Positions 8,920 to 17,812 are shown, numbered from the stretch's first letter. The stretch: DNA of 59,445 bases from CAZKEW01 sp964580435 (GCA_964580435.1 CAZOKP010000007.1:1-59445), one strand, 5' to 3'. The notes: generated by a model from the letters alone, not told the origin. Numbers and translations: made by a program.

Positions 8920-8993
8920 CGCGCCTGGAGAGACTCGAACTCCCGACCCGCTGCTTAGAAGGCAGCTGCTCTATCCACCTGAGCTACAGGCGC
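8920..8993 (-). tRNA. tRNA-Arg (anticodon UCU)
   Basis: On the minus strand the sequence folds as a full cloverleaf: acceptor GCGCCTG pairs with CAGGCGC, anticodon stem GCTGC/GCAGC encloses CTTCTAA (anticodon TCT), and the T loop is TTCGAGT. The discriminator base is G and no CCA is encoded. Reads AGA (and AGG by wobble). Downstream of tRNA-Pro and probably cotranscribed with it. Confidence 0.95.
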
Positions 8994-9054
8994 CCTTCTT
9001 CCTTTGTCGGCGCGGAGCCGCGGTGGCATTTTCCCCGCCGCCGCTGGGCTCATA

Positions 9055-9129
9055 TCGGGGAGATCGGATTTGAACCGACGACCTCCTGCTCCCAAGGCAG
9101 GCGCGCTAACCAGGCTGCGCCACTCCCCG
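9055..9129 (-). tRNA. tRNA-Pro (anticodon UGG)
   Basis: Minus-strand cloverleaf: acceptor CGGGGAG pairs with CTCCCCG, anticodon stem CCTGC/GCAGG encloses CTTGGGA (anticodon TGG), and the T arm has GGTTCAAATCC. Discriminator A, no encoded CCA. It is the first gene of a two-tRNA transcript with tRNA-Arg, 61 bp upstream of that gene. Confidence 0.95.
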
Positions 9130-9202
9130 CTAGTGCATGTCGAAAAAACTTGTGGTCTTCTGCGTTTTGACCTGAGGTGAATCTTGGCTTTTGAGCCTGC
9201 TC

Positions 9203-9231
9203 ATATTAGCAAAACGGCCAGACCTTGTCAA
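9203..9231 (-). promoter_or_regulatory. sigma-70 type promoter for tRNA-Pro/tRNA-Arg
   Basis: Read on the minus strand: a perfect -35 TTGACA (9231-9226), a 17-nt spacer and a -10 TAATAT (9208-9203). The predicted start is near 9196, giving a leader of about 67 nt before mature tRNA-Pro. Confidence 0.8.
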
Positions 9232-9564
9232 TTTGACCATTTTTGTCATTTTTGTTCTTAGAATCAGTCTGAGTGAAGGGGACTCGCCTCCGGTTAGCGC
9301 TATCACCATTTTGGGTGAGAATCAGAGGACGAAATTCACCCTAAAAATCCTCTCAATGGGTGATTGACCCTGTCCGGCTATAACTGCAATCATATGAGCC
9401 GTTGGAAATGAAAAACCTTCCTATGGAAAGTCATGTTCAATCAGGGAGAGAGAATTTGACGCGAGGCGGCGTCTTATTTACTGAAAACCCTTTTCGTGAC
9501 CAAAATTGTCACTTTTTTGTTGACATATTTTGGCAAATCCAGTACTTATGATAGGTTTTTTAAA
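9232..9564. other. gene-free region upstream of pilB, with clustered inverted repeats
   Basis: No gene is supported here. Between 9302 and 9364 there is a dyad of ATCACC and GGTGAT, with further GGGTGA/TTCACCC and AGAGGA/TCCTCT complements nested inside; this could be an operator or a folded leader for the pil operon. I see no convincing promoter. TTGACA at 9520 and TATGAT at 9547 are 21 nt apart, which is too far. Confidence 0.4.
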
Positions 9565-11292
9565 ATGGGTTCAAATTTAGGCGAGCTGCTCCTCCGAGAA
9601 AAGGTTATTACTCCCGACCAGTTGAAATCTGCCCTGGACATGCAGAAAGAAAAAAATGTCCCTCTTCAGACTGCCATCATCTCGCTCGGCCTGGTGTCCG
9701 AAGAAGACATGGCTCAAGCCCTGAGCCGGCAGCTGGGCTATCCCTATATCGACCTCGACCAGTTCGAAGTTTACCCCGACGTTATTAACCTCATCCCTGT
9801 CGATATCGTGAAGAAATACATGATCATGCCCATCCACCGCATCCGCTCATTCCTGACCCTGGCCATGGTTGACCCGACCGATTTGGAGGTCATCGAGGAC
9901 GTTCGCTTCCGAACCGGTTTGAGCATCCAGCCGGTCATCGCCTCCGAATCCGGGATCATGAACGCCATTAACAAGTACTATGGTTCTTCCAGCTCACTGC
10001 GGGTGAAAAAGATCATCGAAGACATAGAGCTGGCGGACGACGCCCGGGTGAATATCATCGAGGAGGAAAAGGAAGACTATGATGTCGAGGAGCTGGTCCA
10101 TTCCACGGAAGAAGCGCCCGTCATCGTTCTCGTCAACACCATCTTTGTGGATGCCATCAAAAAGGGAGCCAGCGACGTTCATTTCGAGCCCTATGAGCAG
10201 AGCTTCCGTGTCCGCTTCCGGATGGATGGCGTCCTCTATGAAATGATGAACCTGCCGATGAGATTCAAGAGTCCGGTCCTCTCCCGCGTCAAGATTCTCT
10301 CGAACCTGGATATCGCCGAGAAGAGACTTCCCCAGGACGGCCGCATCAGGATGAGGGTCAAGCTGGAGAACGGCGGCCGCAAGGAAGTGGACATGCGCAT
10401 CTCGACGCTGCCGACGATGTTCGGAGAAAAGATCGTCGCTCGAATCCTCGACAAGCAGATGCTGAAACTCGACCTGACTGAGCTGGGGTTCGAAGAAGGA
10501 CCGTTGGAGATCTTCAAGGAAGCCATCCACAGGCCCTGGGGGATCATCCTGGTGACGGGGCCGACGGGAAGCGGAAAAACGAATACGCTGTATTCCGCGG
10601 TCTCCACCTTGAATTCTTTAGAAAAGAATATTCTTACCGCGGAGGACCCCGTGGAGTTCAACATCCCGGGAATTAACCAGGTTCATGTCAAGGACGATAT
10701 CGGGCTGAACTTCCCCCGCTGCTTGAGGTCATTTCTGCGGCAGGACCCCGACATCATGCTGGTCGGAGAAATGCGCGACTTTGAGACCGCGGATATCGCC
10801 ATCAAGGCCGCCCTGACCGGACATCTCGTTCTCTCCACCGTCCATACCAATGACGCCGCGAGCACAGTCATCCGCTTGGTCAACATGAACGTCGAGCCAT
10901 TCCTCATCGCCGACTCTGTGATTCTGGTGGTAGCCCAGAGACTGGTGCGGCGCCTTTGTCAAAAATGCAAAGTCCCCCACAAGCTTCCGACTAAAGCTCT
11001 TGTGGATGTCGGATACTTGCCCGAGGAAGCGGAAAAGGCTCAAGTCTGGAAGCCCTCAGGTTGCGAAGCCTGCAACAACACAGGCTATAAAGGAAGGACT
11101 GCTCTTTTTGAGGTCATGCCCATTGATGATAACATCCGAGAACTCATCCTGGTCAGGGCTCAGTCTCGGGAGATCAAGAAGAAGGCTATGGAAAAAGGCA
11201 TGCTCACGCTTCGGCGAAGCGGTCTGATCAAAATCGTGAACGGCGTAACCTCGCTTGAGGAAGTGCTCAGAGAGAGCGTCAAAGACCAATAA
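9565..11292 (+). CDS. pilB: type IV pilus assembly ATPase PilB
   Basis: Cytoplasmic hexameric ATPase that powers pilin polymerisation through PilC. 575 residues from the ATG at 9565, where the sequence MGSNLGELLLREKVITPDQL begins the N-terminal MshEN/GspE-II type domain. The motor domain has Walker A GPTGSGKTNTLYS, the Asp box and Walker B around LRQDPDIMLVGEMRD, and the His box TGHLVLSTVHTNDA. Two CxxC pairs (CQKC and CEAC) form the usual zinc knuckle. A GTG at 9496 would add 23 atypical residues, so I preferred the ATG. First gene of pilB-pilT-pilC-pilS-pilR. Confidence 0.96.
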   Translation: MGSNLGELLLREKVITPDQLKSALDMQKEKNVPLQTAIISLGLVSEEDMAQALSRQLGYPYIDLDQFEVYPDVINLIPVDIVKKYMIMPIHRIRSFLTLAMVDPTDLEVIEDVRFRTGLSIQPVIASESGIMNAINKYYGSSSSLRVKKIIEDIELADDARVNIIEEEKEDYDVEELVHSTEEAPVIVLVNTIFVDAIKKGASDVHFEPYEQSFRVRFRMDGVLYEMMNLPMRFKSPVLSRVKILSNLDIAEKRLPQDGRIRMRVKLENGGRKEVDMRISTLPTMFGEKIVARILDKQMLKLDLTELGFEEGPLEIFKEAIHRPWGIILVTGPTGSGKTNTLYSAVSTLNSLEKNILTAEDPVEFNIPGINQVHVKDDIGLNFPRCLRSFLRQDPDIMLVGEMRDFETADIAIKAALTGHLVLSTVHTNDAASTVIRLVNMNVEPFLIADSVILVVAQRLVRRLCQKCKVPHKLPTKALVDVGYLPEEAEKAQVWKPSGCEACNNTGYKGRTALFEVMPIDDNIRELILVRAQSREIKKKAMEKGMLTLRRSGLIKIVNGVTSLEEVLRESVKDQ

Positions 11293-11304
11293 GGAGAATC
11301 CATC

Positions 11305-12423
11305 ATGGCAAAAACAATTCAGGAGTTCTTGGAAATTACCGTCAAAGAAGATGCCAGTGATTTGCATATCACGACATACATTCCTCCGCGGATCCGCGTG
11401 AATGGGATTTTGAAGTCGATTGACCATCCCGCTATGACCCCTTCAGAGACGAAGCAGCTCATTTACAGCGTGCTCACAGACAGACAGAAAAAGCACTTTG
11501 AAGAGAAGCTCGAGCTTGATTTCTCGTTCGGATTCAAGGACTTGGGCCGGTTCCGGGCCAATGTTTTCATGCAGAAGGGGGCGGTGGCAGGAGCCTTCCG
11601 GCGATTTCTCCCGACCATGTGGAGTTTCGCCCAGCTCGGCATCCCCCAGCGGGTTGCTCAGCTCTGTTATCTGCCCAGGGGGTTGGTCCTGATGACAGGC
11701 CCCACGGGCTGCGGAAAATCGACCTCGATCGCCTGCATGATCGACCATATCAACCATGAACGAGCCGTCCATATCGTCACCATCGAAGACCCGATTGAAT
11801 ACTTTTTTGTTCCCAAGAAAGCCATCATCAACCAGAGAGAGCTTTTTGTGGATACTCTGTCCTATGCCAACGCCCTGCGGTCTGTTCTGAGAGAAGACCC
11901 GGATGTGGTTTTTGTCGGAGAGATGAGGGATTACGAGACCGTGGAAGCCTGCCTCCGCGTTGCCGAAACAGGTCATCTCACCTTCTCGACCCTGCACACG
12001 AATTCTGCGGCCGAGTCCATCTCCAGAATCATCGATGTCTTTCCGTCCCAGTATCAGTCCCAAATAAGAATCATGCTTTCGATGTCGCTGGAAGCAGTGC
12101 TGACCCAGGCTCTTCTGCCTCGGGCAGACGGGAAAGGCCGCGTGCTGGCCATGGAAATTCTTATCCCCAATGTCGCCATCCGAAACCTGATTCGAGAAAA
12201 CAAAATCCATCAAATTTACTCATCCATGCAGATGGGCCAGGAGAAATTCGGGATGCAGACGTTCAACCAGTCTCTGGCCAATCTTTATTTCAAAAAATTG
12301 ATCACTTATGAGACGGCGATGAGCGTGACCTCCTTCACTGAGGAATTGACGGAAATTATCCAGAGAAAGGAGGGATTGAGGACGACTTCTAGGAGTGTTT
12401 CCCAGAATTCCGAAAGAAAATAA
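11305..12423 (+). CDS. pilT: type IV pilus retraction ATPase PilT
   Basis: Hexameric ATPase that depolymerises pili, driving twitching motility and DNA uptake. 372 residues. The N-terminal PAS-like domain begins with ASDLHIT; then Walker A GPTGCGKSTS, Walker B/Asp box REDPDVVFVGEMRD and the His box TGHLTFSTLHTNSA. The C-terminal VAIRNLIRE sequence is the PilT hallmark needed for retraction and separates it from PilB. AAGGAG lies ahead of the ATG, 12 nt after pilB. The presence of comEC further along the window makes a role in transformation possible. Confidence 0.96.
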   Translation: MAKTIQEFLEITVKEDASDLHITTYIPPRIRVNGILKSIDHPAMTPSETKQLIYSVLTDRQKKHFEEKLELDFSFGFKDLGRFRANVFMQKGAVAGAFRRFLPTMWSFAQLGIPQRVAQLCYLPRGLVLMTGPTGCGKSTSIACMIDHINHERAVHIVTIEDPIEYFFVPKKAIINQRELFVDTLSYANALRSVLREDPDVVFVGEMRDYETVEACLRVAETGHLTFSTLHTNSAAESISRIIDVFPSQYQSQIRIMLSMSLEAVLTQALLPRADGKGRVLAMEILIPNVAIRNLIRENKIHQIYSSMQMGQEKFGMQTFNQSLANLYFKKLITYETAMSVTSFTEELTEIIQRKEGLRTTSRSVSQNSERK

Positions 12424-12435
12424 AAGGGGTGAAGC

Positions 12436-13638
12436 ATGGCTATTTATGTCTGGAAAGGTAAAAATCGTTACGGGGACTTGGTCGGCGGCGAGAGGGTCGC
12501 GACCTCTGTCGAAGAGGTCACGCGGCTTCTCCAGAAAGAACAAATCACTAGCATCAACGTAACCGCCAAGAGGAAGGGCTTCTCCATTCCTTTTCTTAAA
12601 AGAGAAAAAGTCAGGCTCAAGGAACTGGCCGTTTACAGCCGTCAGCTTTCCGTCCTGATTGACGCTGAGCTTCCGCTGATTCAGAGCCTGAACATCTTGT
12701 CCGAGCAGACAAAGAACAAATATTTCAAGAGAGTCATCAACACCGTCAGGGAAGATGTCGAGGCAGGGTCGACCCTGAACCAGGCGAAAAGAAAATTTCC
12801 CAAGGCCTTTGATGACCTTTACTGCAACATGATCGCCTCGGGAGAACAGAGCGGTTCGCTGGATACCATGCTGCGGCGCCTGGCCGAATATATCGAAAAG
12901 ATTGTCCGACTCAAGTCCAAAGTCAGACAGGCCTCCATTTATCCCGCGGCCATTGTCGTTTTCTCTATTTGTGTGGCCATCTTCCTGTTGTGGAAAGTCA
13001 TTCCTGTTTTTGCCACGATTTTTACAGAACTGGGAGCCCAGCTTCCCCTCTTAACATCGATCGTCATAAGCCTTAGCAACTTTGTCTCCAAGTACATCAT
13101 CCTGATTATCTTGGGGCTGATCGCTCTGGTTGTTGGCTTCCGCTATTTTCGGAAAACCCCGAAGGGGAGATGGATCACCGACCGCGGGATCCTCAAGATC
13201 CCGCTTTTCGGGGAGCTCATGAAAAAGGTTGCCATATCCCGAATCACGCGGACTTTGAGCACGCTTATTTCCGGCGGTGTCCCGATGCTGGAGAGCCTGC
13301 GGATCACATCCTCGACGGCGGGGAATGTCATCCTTGAATCAGCCCTTCTGGAATCGCGCAAGCTGGTGGCCGAGGGCAAGAGTTTGACCGAGGCCTTCAC
13401 GGAAACAGCCCAGTTTCCGTTCATGCTGACGCAGATGGTGAGCGTGGGCGAGGCCACCGGGACGTTGGATGAGATGATGACGAAGCTGGCTGATTTTTAT
13501 GATGAGGAAGTCGACGCTTCAGTTTCCTCCCTCCTGTCGATCATGGAGCCGATTCTTCTCATCCTCGTCGGAGGCATGGTCGGTTCGCTGGTGATTTCCA
13601 TGTATTTGCCGATCTTTAGCCTTATGCAACAGTTCTGA
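12436..13638 (+). CDS. pilC: type IV pilus inner membrane platform protein PilC
   Basis: Inner-membrane GspF/PilC protein on which PilB and PilT act. 400 residues with two repeated cytoplasmic T2SSF domains (about residues 65-190 and 268-390). Three membrane segments follow the usual pattern, at roughly 165-190, 215-235 and 370-395. YSRQLSVLIDAELPLIQSL in the first domain and ISRITRTLSTLISGGVPML in the second are the conserved repeat starts. GGGGTG precedes the ATG. No irregularity seen. Confidence 0.95.
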   Translation: MAIYVWKGKNRYGDLVGGERVATSVEEVTRLLQKEQITSINVTAKRKGFSIPFLKREKVRLKELAVYSRQLSVLIDAELPLIQSLNILSEQTKNKYFKRVINTVREDVEAGSTLNQAKRKFPKAFDDLYCNMIASGEQSGSLDTMLRRLAEYIEKIVRLKSKVRQASIYPAAIVVFSICVAIFLLWKVIPVFATIFTELGAQLPLLTSIVISLSNFVSKYIILIILGLIALVVGFRYFRKTPKGRWITDRGILKIPLFGELMKKVAISRITRTLSTLISGGVPMLESLRITSSTAGNVILESALLESRKLVAEGKSLTEAFTETAQFPFMLTQMVSVGEATGTLDEMMTKLADFYDEEVDASVSSLLSIMEPILLILVGGMVGSLVISMYLPIFSLMQQF

Positions 13639-13644
13639 GGACGA

Positions 13645-14937
13645 ATGAAAACCCAAAGAAAGCACGTCTTCTCCCTGATCCTGGTCCGCTTGATCGTGAT
13701 CACCTCCATCCTTGTCTCGGTGGTGATCATTCAATCCTCTACGGCCGCTTTTATTCCGGTGGTCCCTTTTTATTATCTCGTGCTTTTGGCGTATCTGATG
13801 TCGCTTGTCTTTCTGGGTTTCTATTTATGGTGGAAGCAGTACGCCTCGCAGGCGTATCTTCAGGTCATTTTTGACCTTTTGTTGATTACTGCCCTGGTCT
13901 ATGTCTCAGGAGGACTCTCCGGCTCGCTTTACTTACTCTATATTTTTGTCATTGTCGGGGCGAGCATCGTCCTCTCCAACAGGGCGGCGTATCTCACGGC
14001 CGGGATGGCCGCCATTCTCTTCGGGTTACTCGTGGATGGGCTGTACTTCGGCCTCATCCCTTATTTCAGCCCCGACCAGTACCGCGAGCTTTCTTTGGGC
14101 CTTGTCCTTTTTACTATCTTTCTGGCCTGGAGCCTCTTTTTTCTCATCGCCTTTCTTTCGAGTTATCTCAGCAACAATTTGCGCAGGGCGAGAGAGGAAC
14201 TCGACTTCGCTCAGAAGGAACTGGAGATCAAGGAGAAGCTGGCGACAGCCGGGCGGATTTCCGCCCAGCTGGCCCATGAAATCCGGAATCCCCTGGCAGC
14301 CATTTCAGGTTCCGTGCAGGTGCTTCAAGGCGAGCTCCGCCTTAACGAGGAACAGAGGAGCCTTATGGATATCGTCCTTAAGGAGTCCGAGCGGATTACG
14401 CAGTCGATCGAGCAGTTTCTGGACCTGGCCTCTCCGGGCAAACAGGTCTTCGCTCCATTCAATCTTGCCGAGACCTTGAAAGAGACCCTGGCCTTGCTCA
14501 AGGCCAGCGGCGAGCTCAACGGGCGTTACTTTCTGGCCGGAAACTTTGAGACCTCTCCGCTGGTCTATTATGGAAGTCCCAATCAATTCAAGCAGATTTT
14601 CTGGAATCTGACGAAGAATGCCCTGAAGGCCATGCCCGAAGGCGGGACTTTGACCATCAATTTTTTCCAGGACAAGACAAGGGCAGTTAAGATCTCCGTT
14701 GCGGATACGGGCCGGGGACTCCAAGAAGAGGAAAAAAAGCGCCTTTTCGAGCCTTTCTTCTCTCGATTTGAGAACGGCAGGGGGCTGGGCTTGGTCATCG
14801 TCCGCCGGATCGTCGACGATTACGATGGAAGGATAGAAGTGCGCTCGGAATTCCGCAAGGGGACCGAAATTATCATGACATTCCCGGCGAGGGAGGCGCG
14901 GACGAAAGCGGCAGCCTCGGGGATGATGCTCAACTAG
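13645..14937 (+). CDS. pilS: membrane sensor histidine kinase, PilS type
   Basis: Histidine kinase of 430 residues paired with the downstream NtrC-type regulator. About six transmembrane helices fill residues 8-180, as in PilS, which is known to sense pilin in the membrane. No clear PAS domain is visible between the membrane part and the kinase core. The H box is AQLAHEIRNPLAAISG and the ATP-binding domain shows DTGRGL, the FEPFFSRF F box and GRGLGLVIVRRI. Six nt separate it from pilC. The predicted output is PilR phosphorylation and sigma-54 transcription of the pilins downstream. Confidence 0.9.
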   Translation: MKTQRKHVFSLILVRLIVITSILVSVVIIQSSTAAFIPVVPFYYLVLLAYLMSLVFLGFYLWWKQYASQAYLQVIFDLLLITALVYVSGGLSGSLYLLYIFVIVGASIVLSNRAAYLTAGMAAILFGLLVDGLYFGLIPYFSPDQYRELSLGLVLFTIFLAWSLFFLIAFLSSYLSNNLRRAREELDFAQKELEIKEKLATAGRISAQLAHEIRNPLAAISGSVQVLQGELRLNEEQRSLMDIVLKESERITQSIEQFLDLASPGKQVFAPFNLAETLKETLALLKASGELNGRYFLAGNFETSPLVYYGSPNQFKQIFWNLTKNALKAMPEGGTLTINFFQDKTRAVKISVADTGRGLQEEEKKRLFEPFFSRFENGRGLGLVIVRRIVDDYDGRIEVRSEFRKGTEIIMTFPAREARTKAAASGMMLN

Positions 14938-14948
14938 GCTGGTTTAAG

Positions 14949-16364
14949 ATGGAAAACATACTTGTCATCGATGATGAAAAAAGCCTACTCGACCTTCTCA
15001 GCGTTGTCTTGAAGAAAGAAGGCTATCGCGTCAAAACAAGTCTGGCGCCCGCCAAAATCTTCGACCTCCTGGAAAAAGAAGAATTCGACCTCCTCATCTG
15101 CGATATCAAGCTGCCCCAGGTCAGCGGCATGGAGATTTTGAAATATGTCCGGGAAAACAAGCCCGAAGTTCCGGTGATCATGATCACGGCCTACGGAAGC
15201 CTGAAACAGGCTGTTGAAGCCCTCAAAGCCGGGGCCATTGATTATATCCTCAAGCCGTTTGATGTGGAGGAATTGAAGATCATTATCGCTCATGAGCTGG
15301 AGAAGAGAAGGCTCAAGGAAGAAAACGTCCTGCTCAAACGGGATCTCCGGGAGAAATATTCTTTCGAGAACATGATCGGCAAAAGCAAGGCGATGCAGGA
15401 AATCTACACCCTGATCGAAAAAACCTCGGTGACAGATTCGACCGTGATTATCAGCGGAGAAAGCGGGACCGGCAAGGAGATGGCGGCCCGGGCCATCCAT
15501 CTTCACAGCCGGCGCGGCAGCAGCCCTTTTGTTTCGATCAACTGCGCGGCCCTTCCGGAGAGTCTGCTTGAGAGCGAGCTCTTCGGCCATGCCAAAGGAT
15601 CCTTCACCGGGGCGGTGGCTGACAAAAAAGGGATGTTCGAGGTGGCCACGCGGGGAACTCTATTTTTGGATGAGGTCGGGGAGACGTCACCATGGACCCA
15701 GGTGAAGATTCTCCGGGCGCTGCAAGAACGAAAAATCCGCCGCGTGGGCGGGACGGAAGAGATCCCCGTGGATGTGCGGATTATCGCCGCGACAAACCAG
15801 GATTTGAAGAAAAGAATCGAAGAGGGCAAGTTCAGGGAGGAGCTTTATTACCGGCTGAATGTCATCTCCTTTGAAATGCCTCCGTTGAGGAAGAGAATTG
15901 AGGATATTCCCCTTCTGGTTAATTCCTTTCTCCAGAAGTGCTGCCAGAAAATGAACAAGAAGATGAAGCGGGTGGCTCCGGAAGTGATCAGTTATTTTGA
16001 AGCCTATTCGTGGCCGGGGAACGTCCGGGAGCTGGAGAATGTTATCGAAAGGGTCGTGGCTATCGAGGACAGGGAAACCATAACGGCCGCAGCCCTGCCC
16101 AGGGAGATTGTCTCGCCCCCCAAAAGGGCAGCCGTCCAGACTTTAATCCCGCCGGGGTTTAACCTGGTGAATCATATCGATGAGATTTCCAAAGGATATA
16201 TCAACGAGGCACGGGTGCTGGCCGGGGGAAACCTGCGCAAAACAGCCGCTATTCTCGGGATAAGTTACCGGTCCTTGAGGCACCTGATTACGAAATTCGG
16301 GCTGAGAGAGTCTGAAAAGCTGGAAAAGGAAGATTCTTCAATAGAATATGAGCCTTTCCATTAG
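14949..16364 (+). CDS. pilR: sigma-54-dependent response regulator PilR (NtrC family)
   Basis: 471-residue enhancer-binding protein. The receiver domain (1-120) has the acidic pair DDE and phospho-acceptor Asp in LLICDIKLP. The AAA+ domain has GESGTGKE (Walker A), the GAFTGA-type loop written GSFTGAV, and ATRGTLFLDEVGE (Walker B). The C-terminus ends in a Fis-type helix-turn-helix (NLRKTAAILGISYRSLRHLI). Its likely target is immediately downstream: a consensus -24/-12 promoter and a TGTC dyad precede the first pilin gene. Cognate of the adjacent PilS. Confidence 0.95.
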   Translation: MENILVIDDEKSLLDLLSVVLKKEGYRVKTSLAPAKIFDLLEKEEFDLLICDIKLPQVSGMEILKYVRENKPEVPVIMITAYGSLKQAVEALKAGAIDYILKPFDVEELKIIIAHELEKRRLKEENVLLKRDLREKYSFENMIGKSKAMQEIYTLIEKTSVTDSTVIISGESGTGKEMAARAIHLHSRRGSSPFVSINCAALPESLLESELFGHAKGSFTGAVADKKGMFEVATRGTLFLDEVGETSPWTQVKILRALQERKIRRVGGTEEIPVDVRIIAATNQDLKKRIEEGKFREELYYRLNVISFEMPPLRKRIEDIPLLVNSFLQKCCQKMNKKMKRVAPEVISYFEAYSWPGNVRELENVIERVVAIEDRETITAAALPREIVSPPKRAAVQTLIPPGFNLVNHIDEISKGYINEARVLAGGNLRKTAAILGISYRSLRHLITKFGLRESEKLEKEDSSIEYEPFH

Positions 16365-16375
16365 AGTGGCCATAT

Positions 16376-16394
16376 TTTGTCGAAGAATGACAAA
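16376..16394 (+). promoter_or_regulatory. putative PilR enhancer site
   Basis: Perfect 6-bp dyad TTTGTC-N7-GACAAA, about 80 bp upstream of the -24 element. TGTC half-sites are the core of the Pseudomonas PilR binding consensus and the distance is right for an enhancer. Binding is inferred, not shown. Confidence 0.5.
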
Positions 16395-16473
16395 TAAAGT
16401 CACATTTAAGGAATTGGATGGAGAAACATATTTCATAAATATATTAAAATCAATTATTTGGAAATTTTGGTGC

Positions 16474-16489
16474 TGGCACGGATATTGCT
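16474..16489 (+). promoter_or_regulatory. sigma-54 promoter of the pilin genes
   Basis: TGGCACG, four bases, then TTGCT: a complete match to the sigma-54 -24/-12 consensus, with GG at 16475 and GC at 16487. Predicted start is near 16500, leaving a leader of about 65 nt. Confidence 0.93.
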
Positions 16490-16529
16490 AAGTATAGAGT
16501 GCCCAAGAGATTTGGTTTAACATTACCTG

Positions 16530-16547
16530 GCGGACAGGAAAGTCCGC
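16530..16547 (+). promoter_or_regulatory. stem-loop in pilin mRNA leader
   Basis: GCGGAC and GTCCGC form a perfect 6-bp stem around a 6-nt purine-rich loop (AGGAAA), 8 nt before the AAGGAGG ribosome binding site. It may stabilise the abundant pilin mRNA or tune its translation. Confidence 0.55.
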
Positions 16548-16566
16548 AAGGAATAAGGAGGTTTTA

Positions 16567-17118
16567 ATGTTAAAAAAAGTAAGAGGTTTTACGCTGATTG
16601 AGCTGCTCATCGTTGTCGCCATCATCGGAATCCTGGCCGCCCTGCTCATCCCCAACGCGCTGTCCGCCATCCAGAAGGCCAAACAGAAAGGCACCATGAA
16701 GGACATGAACTCCATGTCTACGGCGATCATGGATTTCATCACCGACAATGGAACAGCTCCCATGGGAGTCACTGGTGCGCTGCCCAGTGATATCCTGACC
16801 AGCGCCCTCGTGGGAACGACGGGTTTCTACCTCAAGGTTCTCCCGACCAACGACCAGTGGGGCACACCTTTCCAAGTGTATTGCGGTACCGATGTTGGTA
16901 GTGCTGGCGTCGACGCCATTCTCGATCCCCAGGCTGATGATTTCGTCATCATCTCCTACGGCCGCGACAAGCAAGACACCGGTATTCCCTATGACCCCAC
17001 CGACCCGACGACCGTCTATTTCGCCATCACCGGCATGTCGAGCTTCAACCAGGACCTGTGCACCTGGAACGGCAGTTGGATCCACGCTCCCAGGACCGCT
17101 CAGCTCGGGACCACCTGA
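16567..17118 (+). CDS. pilA: type IV pilin / pseudopilin-like major subunit
   Basis: Prepilin of 183 residues. A 7-residue leader ends in Gly before FTLIELLIVVAIIGILAALL, so prepilin peptidase should cut between Gly7 and Phe8 and methylate Phe. The globular part includes DQWGTPF, a motif shared with GspG-type pseudopilins. It has two cysteines (VYCGT and DLCTWN) that could form the C-terminal disulfide. AAGGAGG lies 5 nt before the ATG. Its position behind the sigma-54 promoter and ahead of a strong terminator suggests it is the main fibre subunit. Confidence 0.93.
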   Translation: MLKKVRGFTLIELLIVVAIIGILAALLIPNALSAIQKAKQKGTMKDMNSMSTAIMDFITDNGTAPMGVTGALPSDILTSALVGTTGFYLKVLPTNDQWGTPFQVYCGTDVGSAGVDAILDPQADDFVIISYGRDKQDTGIPYDPTDPTTVYFAITGMSSFNQDLCTWNGSWIHAPRTAQLGTT

Positions 17119-17164
17119 GCCTGACTGACCCAGTTCAAGAAGAAAGTTCAGGAAAAGACCTGAG

Positions 17165-17201
17165 AAAAGGGCGGCAAGGACAGCCTTGCCGCCCTTTTTT
17201 T
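17165..17201 (+). terminator. rho-independent terminator between the two pilin genes
   Basis: Stem GGGCGGCAAGG (17169-17179) with CCTTGCCGCCC (17184-17194), loop ACAG, followed by seven Ts. The flanking A and T runs extend the stem to 15 bp. It should stop most transcription after the first pilin, leaving the second expressed by readthrough or its own promoter. Confidence 0.95.
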
Positions 17202-17235
17202 ACCTGAGACGGCCAGGCGAATCAGGAGAAAAGCC

Positions 17236-17781
17236 ATGATCATGACCGGAAGGCAAAAAGGCTTCACCCTCATTGAGCTTCTTATCGTGGTGGCCATCAT
17301 CGGGATTCTCGCAGCGCTGCTTATCCCCTTTGCGCTTTCGGCTATTCAGAAGGCGAAGCAAAAAGGGACGATGCAGGATATGAACACCATCGCCAGAGCC
17401 GTCATTGAACATATTACCGACCGTGGCTTCGCTCCTGCACAAAGCGGACCCCTGGACGCATCATCTGAATTTTACTCCGCGTTGAGGCCGTTCTATCTCA
17501 AGGCTATGCCCGCAGTGGACCAGTGGGGAACGCCTTTTTATATATATTGTGGCACGGCTATCGAGAGCTCCGGTGTCGACGGAGTCGAAGGAACCGGAAC
17601 AGACGATTTTATCATCCTCTCCTACGGAAGAGACCGGCAGCAGACCGGCTTTTCCTATGACCCTCAGTCTCCGTCCTCCGTTTATTTCGAAGTCTCAAGC
17701 ATGCACGCTTTTGATGAGGACCTGTCGATCTGGAATGGATACTGGATCCATGTCCCCAAGTCCGCCCATCTCGGCAACTGA
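17236..17781 (+). CDS. second type IV pilin-like protein
   Basis: Paralogue of the preceding pilin, 181 residues. It shares the N-terminal helix FTLIELLIVVAIIGILAALL after Gly9, IQKAKQKGTM, the DQWGTPF motif and the C-terminal WNGYWIHVPK block. It keeps the first cysteine (IYCGT) but has Ser where the other pilin has its second (LSIWN against LCTWN), so a disulfide cannot form in the same way. AGGAG sits 7 nt before the ATG. The terminator in between suggests lower expression; a minor pilin or alternative subunit is likely. Confidence 0.9.
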   Translation: MIMTGRQKGFTLIELLIVVAIIGILAALLIPFALSAIQKAKQKGTMQDMNTIARAVIEHITDRGFAPAQSGPLDASSEFYSALRPFYLKAMPAVDQWGTPFYIYCGTAIESSGVDGVEGTGTDDFIILSYGRDRQQTGFSYDPQSPSSVYFEVSSMHAFDEDLSIWNGYWIHVPKSAHLGN

Positions 17782-17812
17782 ACCTGGTCTATCTTATTTA
17801 TTTAGCTGTCAT

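Noticed and set aside
9531..9545. Possible sigma-54 promoter before pilB
   Set aside because: TGGCA is present, but the -12 position reads GTAC in place of TTGC, unlike the full match before the pilin genes.
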